This document shows positions 41,589-50,942 of a DNA stretch of 64,000 nucleotides, one piece after another (positions within the stretch are counted from its first letter, which is position 1; each line of letters begins with the position of its first letter). The DNA lies in the NCBI RefSeq assembly GCF_027533625.1, contig NZ_JAQAGZ010000009.1, positions 186,001 to 250,000 on the forward strand. Direction: 5' to 3'. Origin of the DNA: Paenibacillus gyeongsangnamensis. Lineage in GTDB: Bacteria; Bacillota; Bacilli; Paenibacillales; NBRC-103111. A program made the translations under genes and the position numbers. Below the pieces are notes generated by a model that worked only from the letters and a program-made list of their open reading frames with translations, searched no databases and was not told the DNA's origin.

Positions 41589-41663
41589 TAATTGAACGGG
41601 TACGTTAGTTCGACAACCGCGACAGTCTAGGACTTTATTTTCCCGTCCTAGGCTGCCGCGGTT
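41589..41663 (+). repeat. Hairpin repeat R2, copy e
   Basis: AATTGAACGGGTACGTTAGT, then a long stem AACCGCGACAGTCTAGGAC with GTCCTAGGCTGCCGCGGTT (two mismatches) and TTCTTTT. Carries both the head and the GGCTGCCGCGG tail of the family and may act as a terminator. Confidence 0.7.
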
Positions 41664-41706
41664 TCTTTTATTGGCTCAGTCTAAGACTTATTAAACAGAG
41701 TCTGCC

Positions 41707-42645
41707 GTGATTGGAATTCAAAAATTGCATGAAATCAACTCATCCGGTCTAATACTTTTATTTTCCCGGAACATTAGGGATTTCACGGCTGTCTTCTCGA
41801 CGGGAGATGTCCATATGGTCATCCATCATTGGATGGGCATTGACGATCTTCCCGATGGGCGGCTGCTTGGGGAAGACAGCGGCATCCAGTGGAATCGCAT
41901 CCTTGATGAAGAAGGCTTAACCGGTGAGTTGTTTGGGTACCTTCAGAAGCAAGACTTCGGGGTATTTCTGCCGATTCGGACTTTTTTGGATGCCTACTTG
42001 TTTGAGATGGCCGGCCGGCACGTTCCAGAGCGGCTCGTATCGCCAAAGCATAAACTGAAAGTTTGGTTTGTGCGAGAAGATATGGCGCTACTAGTGGAGT
42101 TCTTCTTCCATCAGCCATTTGCTCCTTACGTAGTCGGGGCGACGATGAGTTGGCCCCTTCGCTTAGAGGATGTCATGGAGTATGAAACGCTTTCCTTGTT
42201 TAGCGACGAAGACGTGAGGGTAGAACGACCTGCAGCTGCAACTTCGTTCGGCGGTGAGGAGTTTGCCATCGATGAGGCGGTTCCCGAGGATCTGGAGCGG
42301 GAGACGGATGCGGCAATAGAGCGGTGTTTTGCAGAGCACGATACGGTGGTCGCTAATTTTTCAGGGGGCAAGGATAGTTCAGTGATCATGCAAAAATGTA
42401 TCCGGTATAAGCTCGCTCATCGAGAATGCAAGACAAAGCTGATCATTCTCTCGGCCGATACCGGCAGTGTAGACCAGCCCTTAATGAAGGAGCACATTCG
42501 GAAGGTTCAAAAGGCAGTAGCGGCACTTCCGATCGATATCCCGTTCATCATATCAGAACCGGATGTGGAAGATTCGTATCTCACTTGCGTGCTTGGTAGG
42601 GGTTATAAACCGTGTGACTTTACCTATAAATTCACCATCCCATGA
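41707..42645 (+). pseudogene. PP-loop (PAPS-reductase-like) protein, C-terminally truncated
   Basis: 312 codons from a GTG. Residues 1 to about 205 match no family I know (FSRNIRDFTAVFSTGDVHMV, then FEMAGRHVPERL). From about 215, VVANFSGGKDSSVIMQKC is a PP-loop for adenylation, followed by LIILSADTGSVDQPLMKEHI and EPDVEDSYLTCVLGRGY, the pattern of PAPS-reductase/DndC-like enzymes. The frame stops at KFTIP, just where the family usually continues with a Cys-containing RWC block, at the boundary with CCATAAG repeats. So it was probably cut by an insertion. DndC relation is only family-level; no dnd partners are present. Confidence 0.6.
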
Positions 42646-43105
42646 ACCATAAGATTGCCATAAATAAATAATAGCAATCTCTTCTGAAAGATCATCCGAA
42701 TTGATTTGAATTAACCCAAAAATTTGCCATAAGTAAAATTTGGAACCATAAGCTTGCCCTAAGTCTGGTAAGCCTAATGTCTTGTAAAACCAATGGATCC
42801 GAAGCATACCGAAGGCCAAAGACCTCTTTATCTGTCAAAGTTGAAATCTTGAGAATAAACGCGAAAAATAGGCGAAAACATTACTTTATAGTTGGGAGGT
42901 TTGCTATTGCCCCTTTCGCTATCTCTCCAATAGTTCATAAATCAGAGTTTGAAGTCCATAAACGATTTATTTCATCTATGGGTTTGATTAAAAATTCAAT
43001 ATTGATCTATAGCTTTAATAAAATTATAGTAAGTGTAATCCTACGGTATGAAGCCGGTTGTATGTGGGTATGGTAGAGGAATATGTGTAAGAAGGAGATG
43101 CTGCT
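42646..43105 (+). repeat. Short CCATAAG repeats in a gene-free AT-rich stretch
   Basis: GAACCATAAGATTGCCATAA (about 42643-42662), TTTGCCATAAGTAAAATTTG (about 42721-42740) and GAACCATAAGCTTGCCCTAA (about 42746-42765) form spaced near-repeats directly behind the truncated PP-loop gene. They look like the end of a mobile element whose recombinase is lost. The rest to 43105 has only a weak AT-rich frame (42777-43076) without coding signs. Confidence 0.5.
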
Positions 43106-43918
43106 ATGGGTCAGCCGAATGTAGTCTCGCTATGGAGATATCCCGTCAAATCGATGATGGGCGAAGAGTTAAATGCAACCGATATAACGGAAGAAGGACT
43201 GGTCGGAGATAGAAAATATGCGTTGATTGATACTTCAACAGGTAAACTTGCTAATGCAAAGAATCCGATCAAATGGCCGAATATGTTTGATTATCGCGCC
43301 GCTTATGTTGAACCGCCTCAAGATCCGGCGAAGCTTCCTGCGGTTAGAATTACGTTTCCCGACGGCAGTTGGGGAGTCACAACGGATGGAGACTTAGATC
43401 AAAGGCTAACCAAGCATCTTGATCGGCCTGTCAAAGTAGCGACGATTTCCTCCGAAGCCGGCGATGTTCAGTTTGAGGGATATATCCCTGATATTGAAGG
43501 ACTCAATAATAGGAAATCCGTTTTTACACGCAGCTCTCCGGAAGGCACTTTTTATGATATTGACATCGTTCACTTATTAACTACCGCAAGCATTAACAAA
43601 ATGAGAGAGCTGATTCCGGAAAGCCGTATTGAGGTTAGACGTTTCAGGACCAATATTGTCATAGATGTCCCCAATGAAGAAGGTTTTGTGGAGAACGGTT
43701 GGGTCGGCAAACAGATTCGAATCGGCGACGAAGTCTTGCTTCAAGTAACGCAGCCCTGTATTCGGTGCATCATGACAACCTTGGCTCAAGGAGATCTCCC
43801 CAACGATCCGGCGATTCTGCGGACAGCAGTTAAGCATAATAAAGGTGCCATGGGGGTATATGCCAAAGTGATTCAAACGGGGCGAATTCGCCGCGGAGAT
43901 AAGATTGTAATCGAATAG
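43106..43918 (+). CDS. MOSC-domain protein
   Basis: 270 residues, RBS GAAGGAG. N-terminal beta-barrel part (VVSLWRYPVKSMMGEEL, GLVGDRKYALID), then the MOSC core RIEVRRFRTNIVIDVP, GKQIRIGDEVLLQVTQPCIRCIMTT with the conserved Cys that receives sulfur or binds the molybdenum cofactor. Such proteins act in molybdenum cofactor handling or reduction of N-hydroxylated compounds. The next gene is a broken moaA, supporting a Moco link. A hairpin terminator follows. Confidence 0.9.
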   Translation: MGQPNVVSLWRYPVKSMMGEELNATDITEEGLVGDRKYALIDTSTGKLANAKNPIKWPNMFDYRAAYVEPPQDPAKLPAVRITFPDGSWGVTTDGDLDQRLTKHLDRPVKVATISSEAGDVQFEGYIPDIEGLNNRKSVFTRSSPEGTFYDIDIVHLLTTASINKMRELIPESRIEVRRFRTNIVIDVPNEEGFVENGWVGKQIRIGDEVLLQVTQPCIRCIMTTLAQGDLPNDPAILRTAVKHNKGAMGVYAKVIQTGRIRRGDKIVIE

Positions 43919-43939
43919 CCCGGATTTAGAATAATATCC

Positions 43940-43977
43940 ATGAACCTATGTAGGATTGGTTTTCTATATAGGTTCAT
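43940..43977 (+). terminator. Hairpin after the MOSC gene
   Basis: ATGAACCTAT pairs with ATAGGTTCAT over an 18-nt T-rich loop. The T run after it is weak. Confidence 0.55.
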
Positions 43978-44008
43978 TGCTTTATCACGAGATGAGGGGG
44001 GATAACGG

Positions 44009-45019
44009 TTGGAAACGAATAAGATACTTGATGCGCTTGGACGTCCTCTTCGTGATTTACGAATATCTGTGACAGACCGATGCAATTTCCGCTGTCGGTA
44101 CTGTATGCCAGAAGAAATATTCGGTCCGGATTTTCCGTTTATGAAAGAAAATCAACTGTTATCTTTTGAGGAGATAGACCGACTAGCCCAAATTTTCGTG
44201 TCGCTAGGGGTTGAGAAAATCCGTCTAACCGGAGGAGAGCCTCTGTTACGGAAAAATGTGTCGGACTTAATACGAAGATTGACCGAAATTGAAGGTCTTT
44301 ACCTTAACGACCAATGGATCTCTTCTTTCTAAACAAGCAAAGGAACTTAGCGCAGCGGGGTTGAAACGGATCAATGTTAGTTTGGATAGTCTAAATGAAG
44401 AGACGTTTCAACGGATGAACGGGGGGCGCTGCAGTGTAAGCACTGTTCTGCAAGGAATTGAAGCTGCTGCTGCCGAGGGGGTTGCCGTAAAGGTAAACAT
44501 GGTCGTGCAGAAGGGAAAAAATGAAAACGACATTTTACCGATGGCGCAATATTTTCGGAAAACGGGCCATATTCTACGATTTATCGAATTTATGGAAGTT
44601 GGAAATAGCAATGGGTGGAATCTTGAACAAGTCGTAACCAAACAAGAAATCAAGGAATTGATTCATAACTTGATGCCGCTTGAGCCTATAGAGGCCAATT
44701 ATTCGGGTGAGGTAGCCTCACGTTATCGGTATCAGGGGTCTGATGATGAAATCGGGATTATATCTTCGGTAAGTGAACCCTTTTGTTCAAGCTGCAATCG
44801 TGCGCGTCTTGCTGCAAACGGTCAGCTATTCACATGCCTCTTCGCCACACAAGGGACAGACTTGATGAGTTTGATTCGGTCCGAATCAAGAAATGAAATC
44901 GTTAGAGATAAGATAGCGGAAATTTGGAATCTTCGACACGTTCAATATTCGGAGGAACGTTTTTTGAAGACCGACCTACGAATCGTCAGAAGATTGAAAT
45001 GCATTATATCGGGGGATGA
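44009..45019 (+). pseudogene. moaA: GTP 3',8-cyclase gene moaA with two frameshifts
   Basis: TTG start at 44009 with GAGGGGGG upstream. Radical-SAM signature [17 protein letters not shown] (Cys triad) and LTGGEPLLR in the first frame. Near 44300 the frame shifts, and [22 protein letters not shown] and EPFCSSCNRARLAANG (second iron-sulfur Cys set) continue in another frame. Near 44985 a second shift restores the family end KIEMHYIGG and stop at 45019; the uninterrupted second frame instead ends at 45038. All cofactor Cys are kept, so inactivation is recent or the sequence has errors. It would make the first Moco intermediate. Confidence 0.8.
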
Positions 45020-45831
45020 CAACGCAATAATTGCTTGATTCCGCCGATTAGCGGAAGAGCCCACACAAAAACCTGTACAGCCGCTGAGCAGAGGCTTCAT
45101 TCTGCAACCAGTTCTTTTCCATTAGCTAATGCGAATCTCCCTTGAAATCCTAAGTTTTCACATTTTCACATGTATAACATCAATAAAAAGAAGTGTGCTA
45201 ATTGCTTCATAGAACGATGTACGAGTACGCTTAACAAGTCAGTCCAGGCTGTCTTTTCGATATTTACATTTTTTAATGAACCCCGACTTCCAGTCCGTAG
45301 ATGCACAAATTACCGTGCGCCTAGTCAGGACAAGGGATACTGCGATTTTGGATAACATCGCATGGCTACGGTTAAAGCAGTGAAATGAATATGAACGAGC
45401 ATGAGTCCCAGTCAGCAAAGCAGGACATGCGAGATTCTGTGAATGGGGAAGGAGAATATATCACTGAGCTAACATTGGTGGATCGCCTTGTGAAATAACT
45501 GTTCTTCTGCTGCTTGGAGAAGACCGTATTTACAACAAAATGAGATCGAAGTGGATCACAAGTACGAAGAGGCAAGCGAGCAGAGATACGTTCGCCCATA
45601 GCTATCCTGACTTGCTGGAAAGTTAAGGGTAGCATTAAGCCGCAAGGCGGAGCTGTGAACCAAAATGGTAACAAGATCTCACCGCCCCTTAATATCCTCG
45701 ACTGTGATCTAGTAAATCTGGCTCTGAATACTTCCCGTTCTCCTCCAAATTCCCTCAAGTCGTCAAAGTTGAAAAACTAAGAGTGTTTGAGAAAACAGGA
45801 CAAAAATTACTTTAAAGTGGGAGGAATGAAT
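45020..45831. other. About 800 nt without a recognisable gene
   Basis: Contains stop-rich AT/GC-mixed DNA. A leftward open frame at 45372-45758 has a basic, low-complexity translation without family signs and no RBS, and is rejected. No strong terminator or promoter stands out. Confidence 0.5.
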
Positions 45832-46149
45832 ATGTATGCGAGAGGTATTTACTTTCAGCTACATGAAGATAAAGAACAACGGATAATACATGTGTTAGAT
45901 TTGGGAGATGGTGTGCCGCTGATAAATGCTGTTCCCCTTCTTCAAAAACAACTAAACATAAAGTACGATAAAAATAATAATTGGTATTGGATCACATACA
46001 ATACGGATGGAGATATCTATGAGCATAGCGCAGAGCTGATAAAACACTTAGATTATAATGAAACACATCTATATGAGCCATATACTATGATTTCTAAGGA
46101 ACGTCATGAAAAATTAATAGCATTTTATCAGAAACGATTCACCTTTTGA
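45832..46149 (+). CDS. Small AT-rich protein of unknown function
   Basis: 105 residues from ATG 45832 with GGGAGG 7 nt upstream; an earlier in-frame ATG at 45787 lacks that signal. MYARGIYFQLHEDKEQRIIHVL, then NWYWITYNTDGDIYEHSAELI. Soluble, aromatic-rich, alpha/beta-like. No recognised family and no related neighbour. Good RBS and even amino-acid use argue that it is real. Confidence 0.6.
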   Translation: MYARGIYFQLHEDKEQRIIHVLDLGDGVPLINAVPLLQKQLNIKYDKNNNWYWITYNTDGDIYEHSAELIKHLDYNETHLYEPYTMISKERHEKLIAFYQKRFTF

Positions 46150-46290
46150 ATGCTCGTGTTTTAGCCATCAATGATATGGTTGGGGACTAGAAGCATTATC
46201 AGTCCGACGTAGAAAAGTTGATCCATCGAGCATAAAAACGATTCGTTGAAACAAGCGTAGCCGTTTCAACGGGATAGTTCATACATTAGA

Positions 46291-46319
46291 CGAGTCTGTC
46301 AAGAATTTTGTATAAACTC
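46291..46319 (-). mobile_element. Solo IS256-type terminal repeat
   Basis: CGAGTCTGTCAAGAATTTTG with TATAAACTC is nearly identical to 55348-55376, the end of the truncated IS256 element, in the same orientation. No transposase is attached here. A 9-bp hairpin (CGTTGAAAC/GTTTCAACG, 46244-46271) lies just before it. Confidence 0.65.
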
Positions 46320-46499
46320 TCAAAATCGATCTATGTGATCAATCAGCTTCCAACTGACTAAAAGGCTACTTTAGCGTTTGGGTAACGCCCCCCAATCCCT
46401 TTTAGTCGGATGTTTCTTACCTTGGGTTTATTCGACAAGATACAAGTATTATCCTGCCCGATCGTATTATGAGGTCAGCCATTTTTTTTGGTTGATCCT

Positions 46500-46925
46500 T
46501 TTTTATTTTGAAGAAATTGATGAGTATGATTTAATTCAATCGATCCCAGGAGTCGGACCTAAAATTGCTGCCACAATTTTAGCGGAGATTGGAGAAATCG
46601 ATCGATTTCATCATCCAAAGAAGCTCGTAGCTTATGCCGGTATAGATCCAAGCGTCTTTTCGTCCGGAAAGTTACGGTAACCCAGAATCGAATCACCAAA
46701 CGCAGGGCGAGACAACTGCGATACGCCTTAATTATGGCTGTTCAATGCGGGTTGACGCGTTCACGAAATACTCGACTTAAGGAATATTACGACCGAAAGA
46801 GAGCCGAAGGAAAGCCACACAAAGTAACCCTGGTCGCGTGTGCCATTAAGTTGATTCACTGGATCTTCGCAATCTTAAAAACTAAAAAGACATTCCGCAC
46901 TATAACCTTCAAAAAAAACATGGGG
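46500..46925 (+). pseudogene. IS110-family transposase remnant (C-terminal part)
   Basis: IQSIPGVGPKIAATILAEIGEIDRF and KKLVAYAGIDPSVFSSGK are the transposase_20 (HhH-like) domain. The frame then shifts near 46675 to TQNRITKRRARQLRYALIMAV, RLKEYYDRKRAEGKPHKVTLVACAIKL. The N-terminal DEDD domain is missing. Dead element. Confidence 0.85.
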
Positions 46926-47147
46926 AAATGGAGGGTTATTTGGCATGCCTACTTTTCACTATATTACAGCAGTTAACATTATCGTGCTGGAAATCTTGAC
47001 AAGCTATTAGCTGGTATAGCTTAATAGGGCATACCGGATTTTTCCCATCTTCCATTAATTGTATGTCAACCCACTCGCTAAGCCAAGTCAAATTTTCAAA
47101 GGTGGGGGAATTTTAAATGAGCGAATGGTGGATTTTTCAGTTGACAA

Positions 47148-47190
47148 ATACAATCATGCCCGTCTCTCCATGTAAAGGGCTTTGTCCGTC
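47148..47190. mobile_element. Fragment matching the hairpin arm of the IS256 element
   Basis: ATCATGCCCGTCTCTCCATG, TAAAGGGCTTTGTCCG resembles 55486-55524 (ATCATGCCCGCCCTCTCCATG region) of the IS256 element. Only one arm of the hairpin is present here, next to the IS3 remnant. Confidence 0.5.
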
Positions 47191-47246
47191 TGCTAGACCT
47201 TAATGACCAGCGGTGGTACATTCTGCTGCTGAATAGCTTGTACAAA

Positions 47247-48420
47247 TTAGACTGGAGATAAATCGTACAAACTGCCATGAATCCGTCGCTGATTATAAAA
47301 TAGGATATAGTCTGATACGGTCTGATAAGCATCCTGATAACTATCAAACTCATGTCTGGATAGACAATCCTTCTCCAGAATGGCATGAAACGCCTCAATA
47401 TGTGCATTTTTGTTCGGTGTTTTTGGCGGTTTTCGCTCATGCTCTACCTGAAGCTTCAAACAGGTTTCTTCAAAGACATGGCTAATGAACTGCGGACCGT
47501 TATCGGTACGAATCATCGGTAGGGACTCTTTACCAAAGAGTTGTCGTTTCCAAAGGGCACGTTGTACGATCTGCGCGGCATGTTTGCCTTCGCAAGACAG
47601 ACCCATGTGGTAATCGATGATCGACCGATCATAAACATCAATGAGGCTCAGCAGGAAAAAGAACCGCTCTTCTGCTGCGATATAACCGTACTTTACGTCT
47701 ATTCCCAAAGTTGATTAGAGCCCCGGATTTCCCGGTTATTTGCCAGCTTTCTGGGATACTGCACCCGTTTTCGCCGTTGAGGCTGAAGGATGTCTAGTTC
47801 ATGGCAAAGTCGATATACACCATGCTGCCGCTTGAGGCATACGGTTAATTTTCGATAACCATAGGTTGACTCTTCCCCGGCAATGAGCTCCATCAGCCAT
47901 TCCTTGATCAGATTGTCACTGATGGGACGCTTTTGGTGGTTGAAAGAATACCTAGGGATTGGACGACCACCATTGTATACTCGTTCTTTCTTGAAATGCT
48001 TTTTTCGGTAGTAATACGTAGCTTCATTGAACCCGACGATTCGCAGCAACACTGCAGCTTTATACCCCCGCGCAATCCATGTGTCGGCGATCTCTATTTT
48101 GTCCGATAGGCGGGGTTCACCTTTTTTACGAGGTCACGCAGAATCGCTATCTCCAGATCCTTTTCACCCAGCAGTTTCTTTAACTTGTCGTTCTCATATT
48201 CCAACTCTTGAAATTCCTTGGGTGATGGCGTATAAGCCGTTATTTTTTTGGCTTCCGGAGCGGTCTTTTTCTAATCTGTTTGTTTGGATTGACGAATCCA
48301 TCGGGATAACATCTTGCCGTCAATTCCATGACGTCTTGCGACTTGATTGGCATTTCCTACTTCGAGTGCTTCTTAGATGAGCTGCTGTTTAAATTCCTTG
48401 CTGTAACTCTTCCGCTGCAT
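47247..48420 (-). mobile_element. Decayed IS3-family element
   Basis: OrfA (about 48420-48110) starts MQRKSYSKEFKQQLI but carries stop codons after LI and after KQTD; its coiled-coil EYENDKLKKLLGEKDLEIAIL is visible. OrfB runs from about 48052: YYYRKKHFKKERVY, STYGYRKLTVCLKR, then a frame break at QLWE near 47705, continuing DVKYGYIAAEERFFFLLSLIDVYDRSI and IRTDNGPQFISHVF (rve integrase core with DD and E residues) and ending at 47247. At least three lesions make it inactive. Confidence 0.85.
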
Positions 48421-48465
48421 CTTTCATCCCTACACTTTGCTTAATTCATATTGTAGTGGATTAAG

Positions 48466-48774
48466 GGAAGGTACTTCCACAACGGCAAACAGCCTGCATC
48501 CGGGCGCAGTCAGTACGAACATAGGCATCGATCGCGATACCGGCTTCGGCAAGGCAATCCACGCCGTGCTGCGTCCATTCTTCCTCACCTCGGCGCAGGG
48601 CGCGGAGACGGCTCTTTATTTGGCTTCGAGCCGGAGGTTCGAACGGTCAATGGGGAGTACTTTTACAAAAAGAAAGTGGCGGCAACCTCTGCGAGAGCGA
48701 AAAATGATGAACAAGCACACCGGTTTTGGGAATGGAGCGAGCAAGAAGTCGGGCTCACATCGGTTCCTGTATAA
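48466..48774 (+). pseudogene. C-terminal remnant of a short-chain dehydrogenase
   Basis: TTANSLHPGAVSTNIGIDRD and FFLTSAQGAETALYLASS, then a frame change to PEVRTVNGEYFYKKKVAATS and HRFWEWSEQEVGLT, ending at 48774. This matches the end of retinol-dehydrogenase-like SDR proteins (PGxVxTN; YFxKKK). GC-rich, so probably native. The Rossmann half and catalytic Tyr are missing; the IS3 remnant abuts the break. Confidence 0.75.
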
Positions 48775-48997
48775 GGCAGCTATGATAAGCAAAAGGCACC
48801 GTTCTCAATATGGGTCAGTTTCAGTATAATCTACGTAATCAATTCTCTATAATTTGCAAATCGAAACAGCAAAGACTAGGACTAACAGGAAAGTGCACAA
48901 CGACCACATGCTGCCGGCATTACTGGGCGGCCTGTTCAGTTATAAAGGAAAAGATACAAGCATTATGCCAAGCCAGCGACCTAAGGATCATAGAAAG

Positions 48998-49051
48998 TCA
49001 AGCAAAAGTTGAACCTCGGATAAATTGTACCGAAGTTCAACTTTTACTTGA
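48998..49051. repeat. 22-bp imperfect inverted repeat
   Basis: TCAAGCAAAAGTTGAACCTC and its near-complement GAAGTTCAACTTTTACTTGA flank a 10-nt AT loop with two mismatches in 22 pairs. Lies in a gene-free spacer (48775-49215). May be a small non-autonomous repeat or terminator; no T run. Confidence 0.55.
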
Positions 49052-49215
49052 CTTAAATAGACTCTCGGAAGTCGAAGGGGGATAAGAGCGGCAAATAGCG
49101 AAAACAACTGGAAATTCGGATATAACCGAAGTGCAAACTTCCGTTTTCAAGATATTTTCAAAAGTGGGCATGTCAAAGAAGCCGTTTCATTAGATTTTTT
49201 TTAAAATGAGCCGAG

Positions 49216-50720
49216 TTATGCCACAGGCAGGTTCACAAGATTTCGAAGCTCTTTCAGCTTTTCTTCCTGGTGGACATACCAAGCGTCAATATGCTGGCAC
49301 ATTATAATGCCGTATGTGCGGATGTACCACATCTTCGTTGAGCGATGTCGGCCGGACTCCAATTTGTAATCGATCTTCTCCCGTTTGTTGGAACGTTCGA
49401 CCGTCGTACGACGCTTGTAAATGAGCTTCCACTTTTCGGAGTCGCGAGGTGTTTCCGGGAAAAGCCGCGGGTTGTCTTTGCAGGATATATGGAAAGTACG
49501 TCCATGCTTCGCGGTTGTGCAGGGCTTGGAGCATAAGTTTTCCGTACCTCGTTGTAGTGGGCAAATCCACTTGTGGCGCTTTCGTTTCTTTTCGTAGCCG
49601 TTGCGGTGCATCTTCTTTCCAATGGGACAAATGGGAATGCCTTCTGGTGAGATGCGCATATTGCCGTCTGTCTCTAGATTCTTGTACCACGGACATTAAG
49701 GTCGATGAAGGGTTCAATCTGTTGATGCTGCAGAAGATCATAGATTGCCCCGGCATCATGCGCGGCATCGAGGAGCATCTTATCCAATGTGCCCAAGGTG
49801 AAACGTTGCGAAAATTCAATGGAACTGACGACAAAGCTTACCGCATCATGGCGAGAGGCGGGCTGAAGTCTTGGATACAAAGGCAGATCGTGCTTACTGT
49901 TAGCAGCAGTGAGCATGTACAGATGGTATCCGTTGAAATACCTCTCCCGAGCGCTGTCCCAACCGGAGTCGCAGTCTGGCTGGGAATAGAGACGGGGATG
50001 GTTGCAATTCGCAAGGCCCTGGGCACTGCAAGTACAAGTCGATTTGCTGCGGGTGTAAGCAGCCGTTTGAAGGGGCGTGCCATCACCGGCAACATCAAGG
50101 GCGCTTGGATCTCCAAGCAAGCCGAGTTGTGCAGAAACCGCAAGGATCTGAGACTGAAAAAACTCCATCAGGCGGTCAAAGGGTTGGTCTTTCCGGGATG
50201 CTCCATATTTTAAATACCGGTTAACCAAACGCTGAACCTTACCAGGTGAAGTGGTTGGCGCCTTCTCTCCCTTCTTGCCTTTCTTGGGTTTTCGTTTCTT
50301 CGGCTTCTTCTTTGGTTTCAAATGGTTTTCGTCTGCAGCCCAGAAACGGGACAGGACATCGTAGAAAGTACCGACGCCGGGGATGTCGCCGGGTTCAAAA
50401 CCGCTGAGAATGGCATAGAGAGGAACCCTATATAGTTCATCGACCCACTTGGTCAGGCCAATCTCTGGGTTGGTCATGAGAAATAAAAGGTATGATCGTA
50501 GCATGGAGGCGGGGTCACGGGGGGCCGGTCCTCTCAGATCGTAATAGTCACGCAGGTAGGTGGCTGTAAACGAAAGATCGGTAATAAGACAGCGGAGGAT
50601 GAGGGGCCAGTCTGAGTTCACGAGCACGAGGATACCGCCGGAATAGTGCTGGCGAAGCTGCTGAAGCACAAAGCTTTGGTAAGCGGAATGCGAAACATAA
50701 ACCGGTTTCAAGTGAAACAC
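49216..50720 (-). mobile_element. DDE transposase (IS1182/IS4-like) split by one frameshift
   Basis: GTG start at 50720 after GGGG. First part, 348 codons: LRDYYDLRGPAPRDPASMLRSY, LSGFEPGDIPGVGTFYDVLSRF, a Lys-rich stretch (KPKKKPKKRKPKKGKKGEK), ALDVAGDGTPLQT (first Asp) and LLDAAHDAGAIYDLL (second Asp). It stops after VRGTRI near 49674. The expected continuation KNLETDGNMRISPEG, then YKRRTTVERSNKREKIDYKLE (catalytic Glu), is in another frame to 49216. All three acidic residues exist, so a single shift near 49680 separates an otherwise complete transposase. Confidence 0.8.
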
Positions 50721-50942
50721 CCCAATTCGGTTGGTAAGGTAGAAGACACCCTTCTCACGCGATTTTGGGGCGACTTTAAAAAGTCAAGTGTTTTTTGCAA
50801 GAAATTGGCGAGTTTTAGAAATGTTTTTTCCAGTTTGAAGCTTGATCAAATAAAAATTCCCCCCAATAAATTGGGAGGAATCTCATATTGATGGTACGAG
50901 CAGAGCCTTGTTCCATCTGCCTCGGCATTGCCGAGAGGCTAT

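Noticed and set aside
41707..42645. DndC of a DNA phosphorothioation system
   Set aside because: The PP-loop domain is only distantly similar, the gene is truncated, and no dndB, dndD or dndE-like gene is near.
42777..43076. 99-codon AT-rich plus-strand frame
   Set aside because: No RBS, no family signs, and Ile/Ser/Lys-rich composition expected by chance in AT-rich DNA.
45372..45758. 128-codon minus-strand frame
   Set aside because: No start signal and irregular basic translation; nothing similar to a known family.
49449..50213. 254-codon plus-strand frame across the DDE transposase
   Set aside because: Antisense to a transposase whose DDE blocks are clear on the minus strand.
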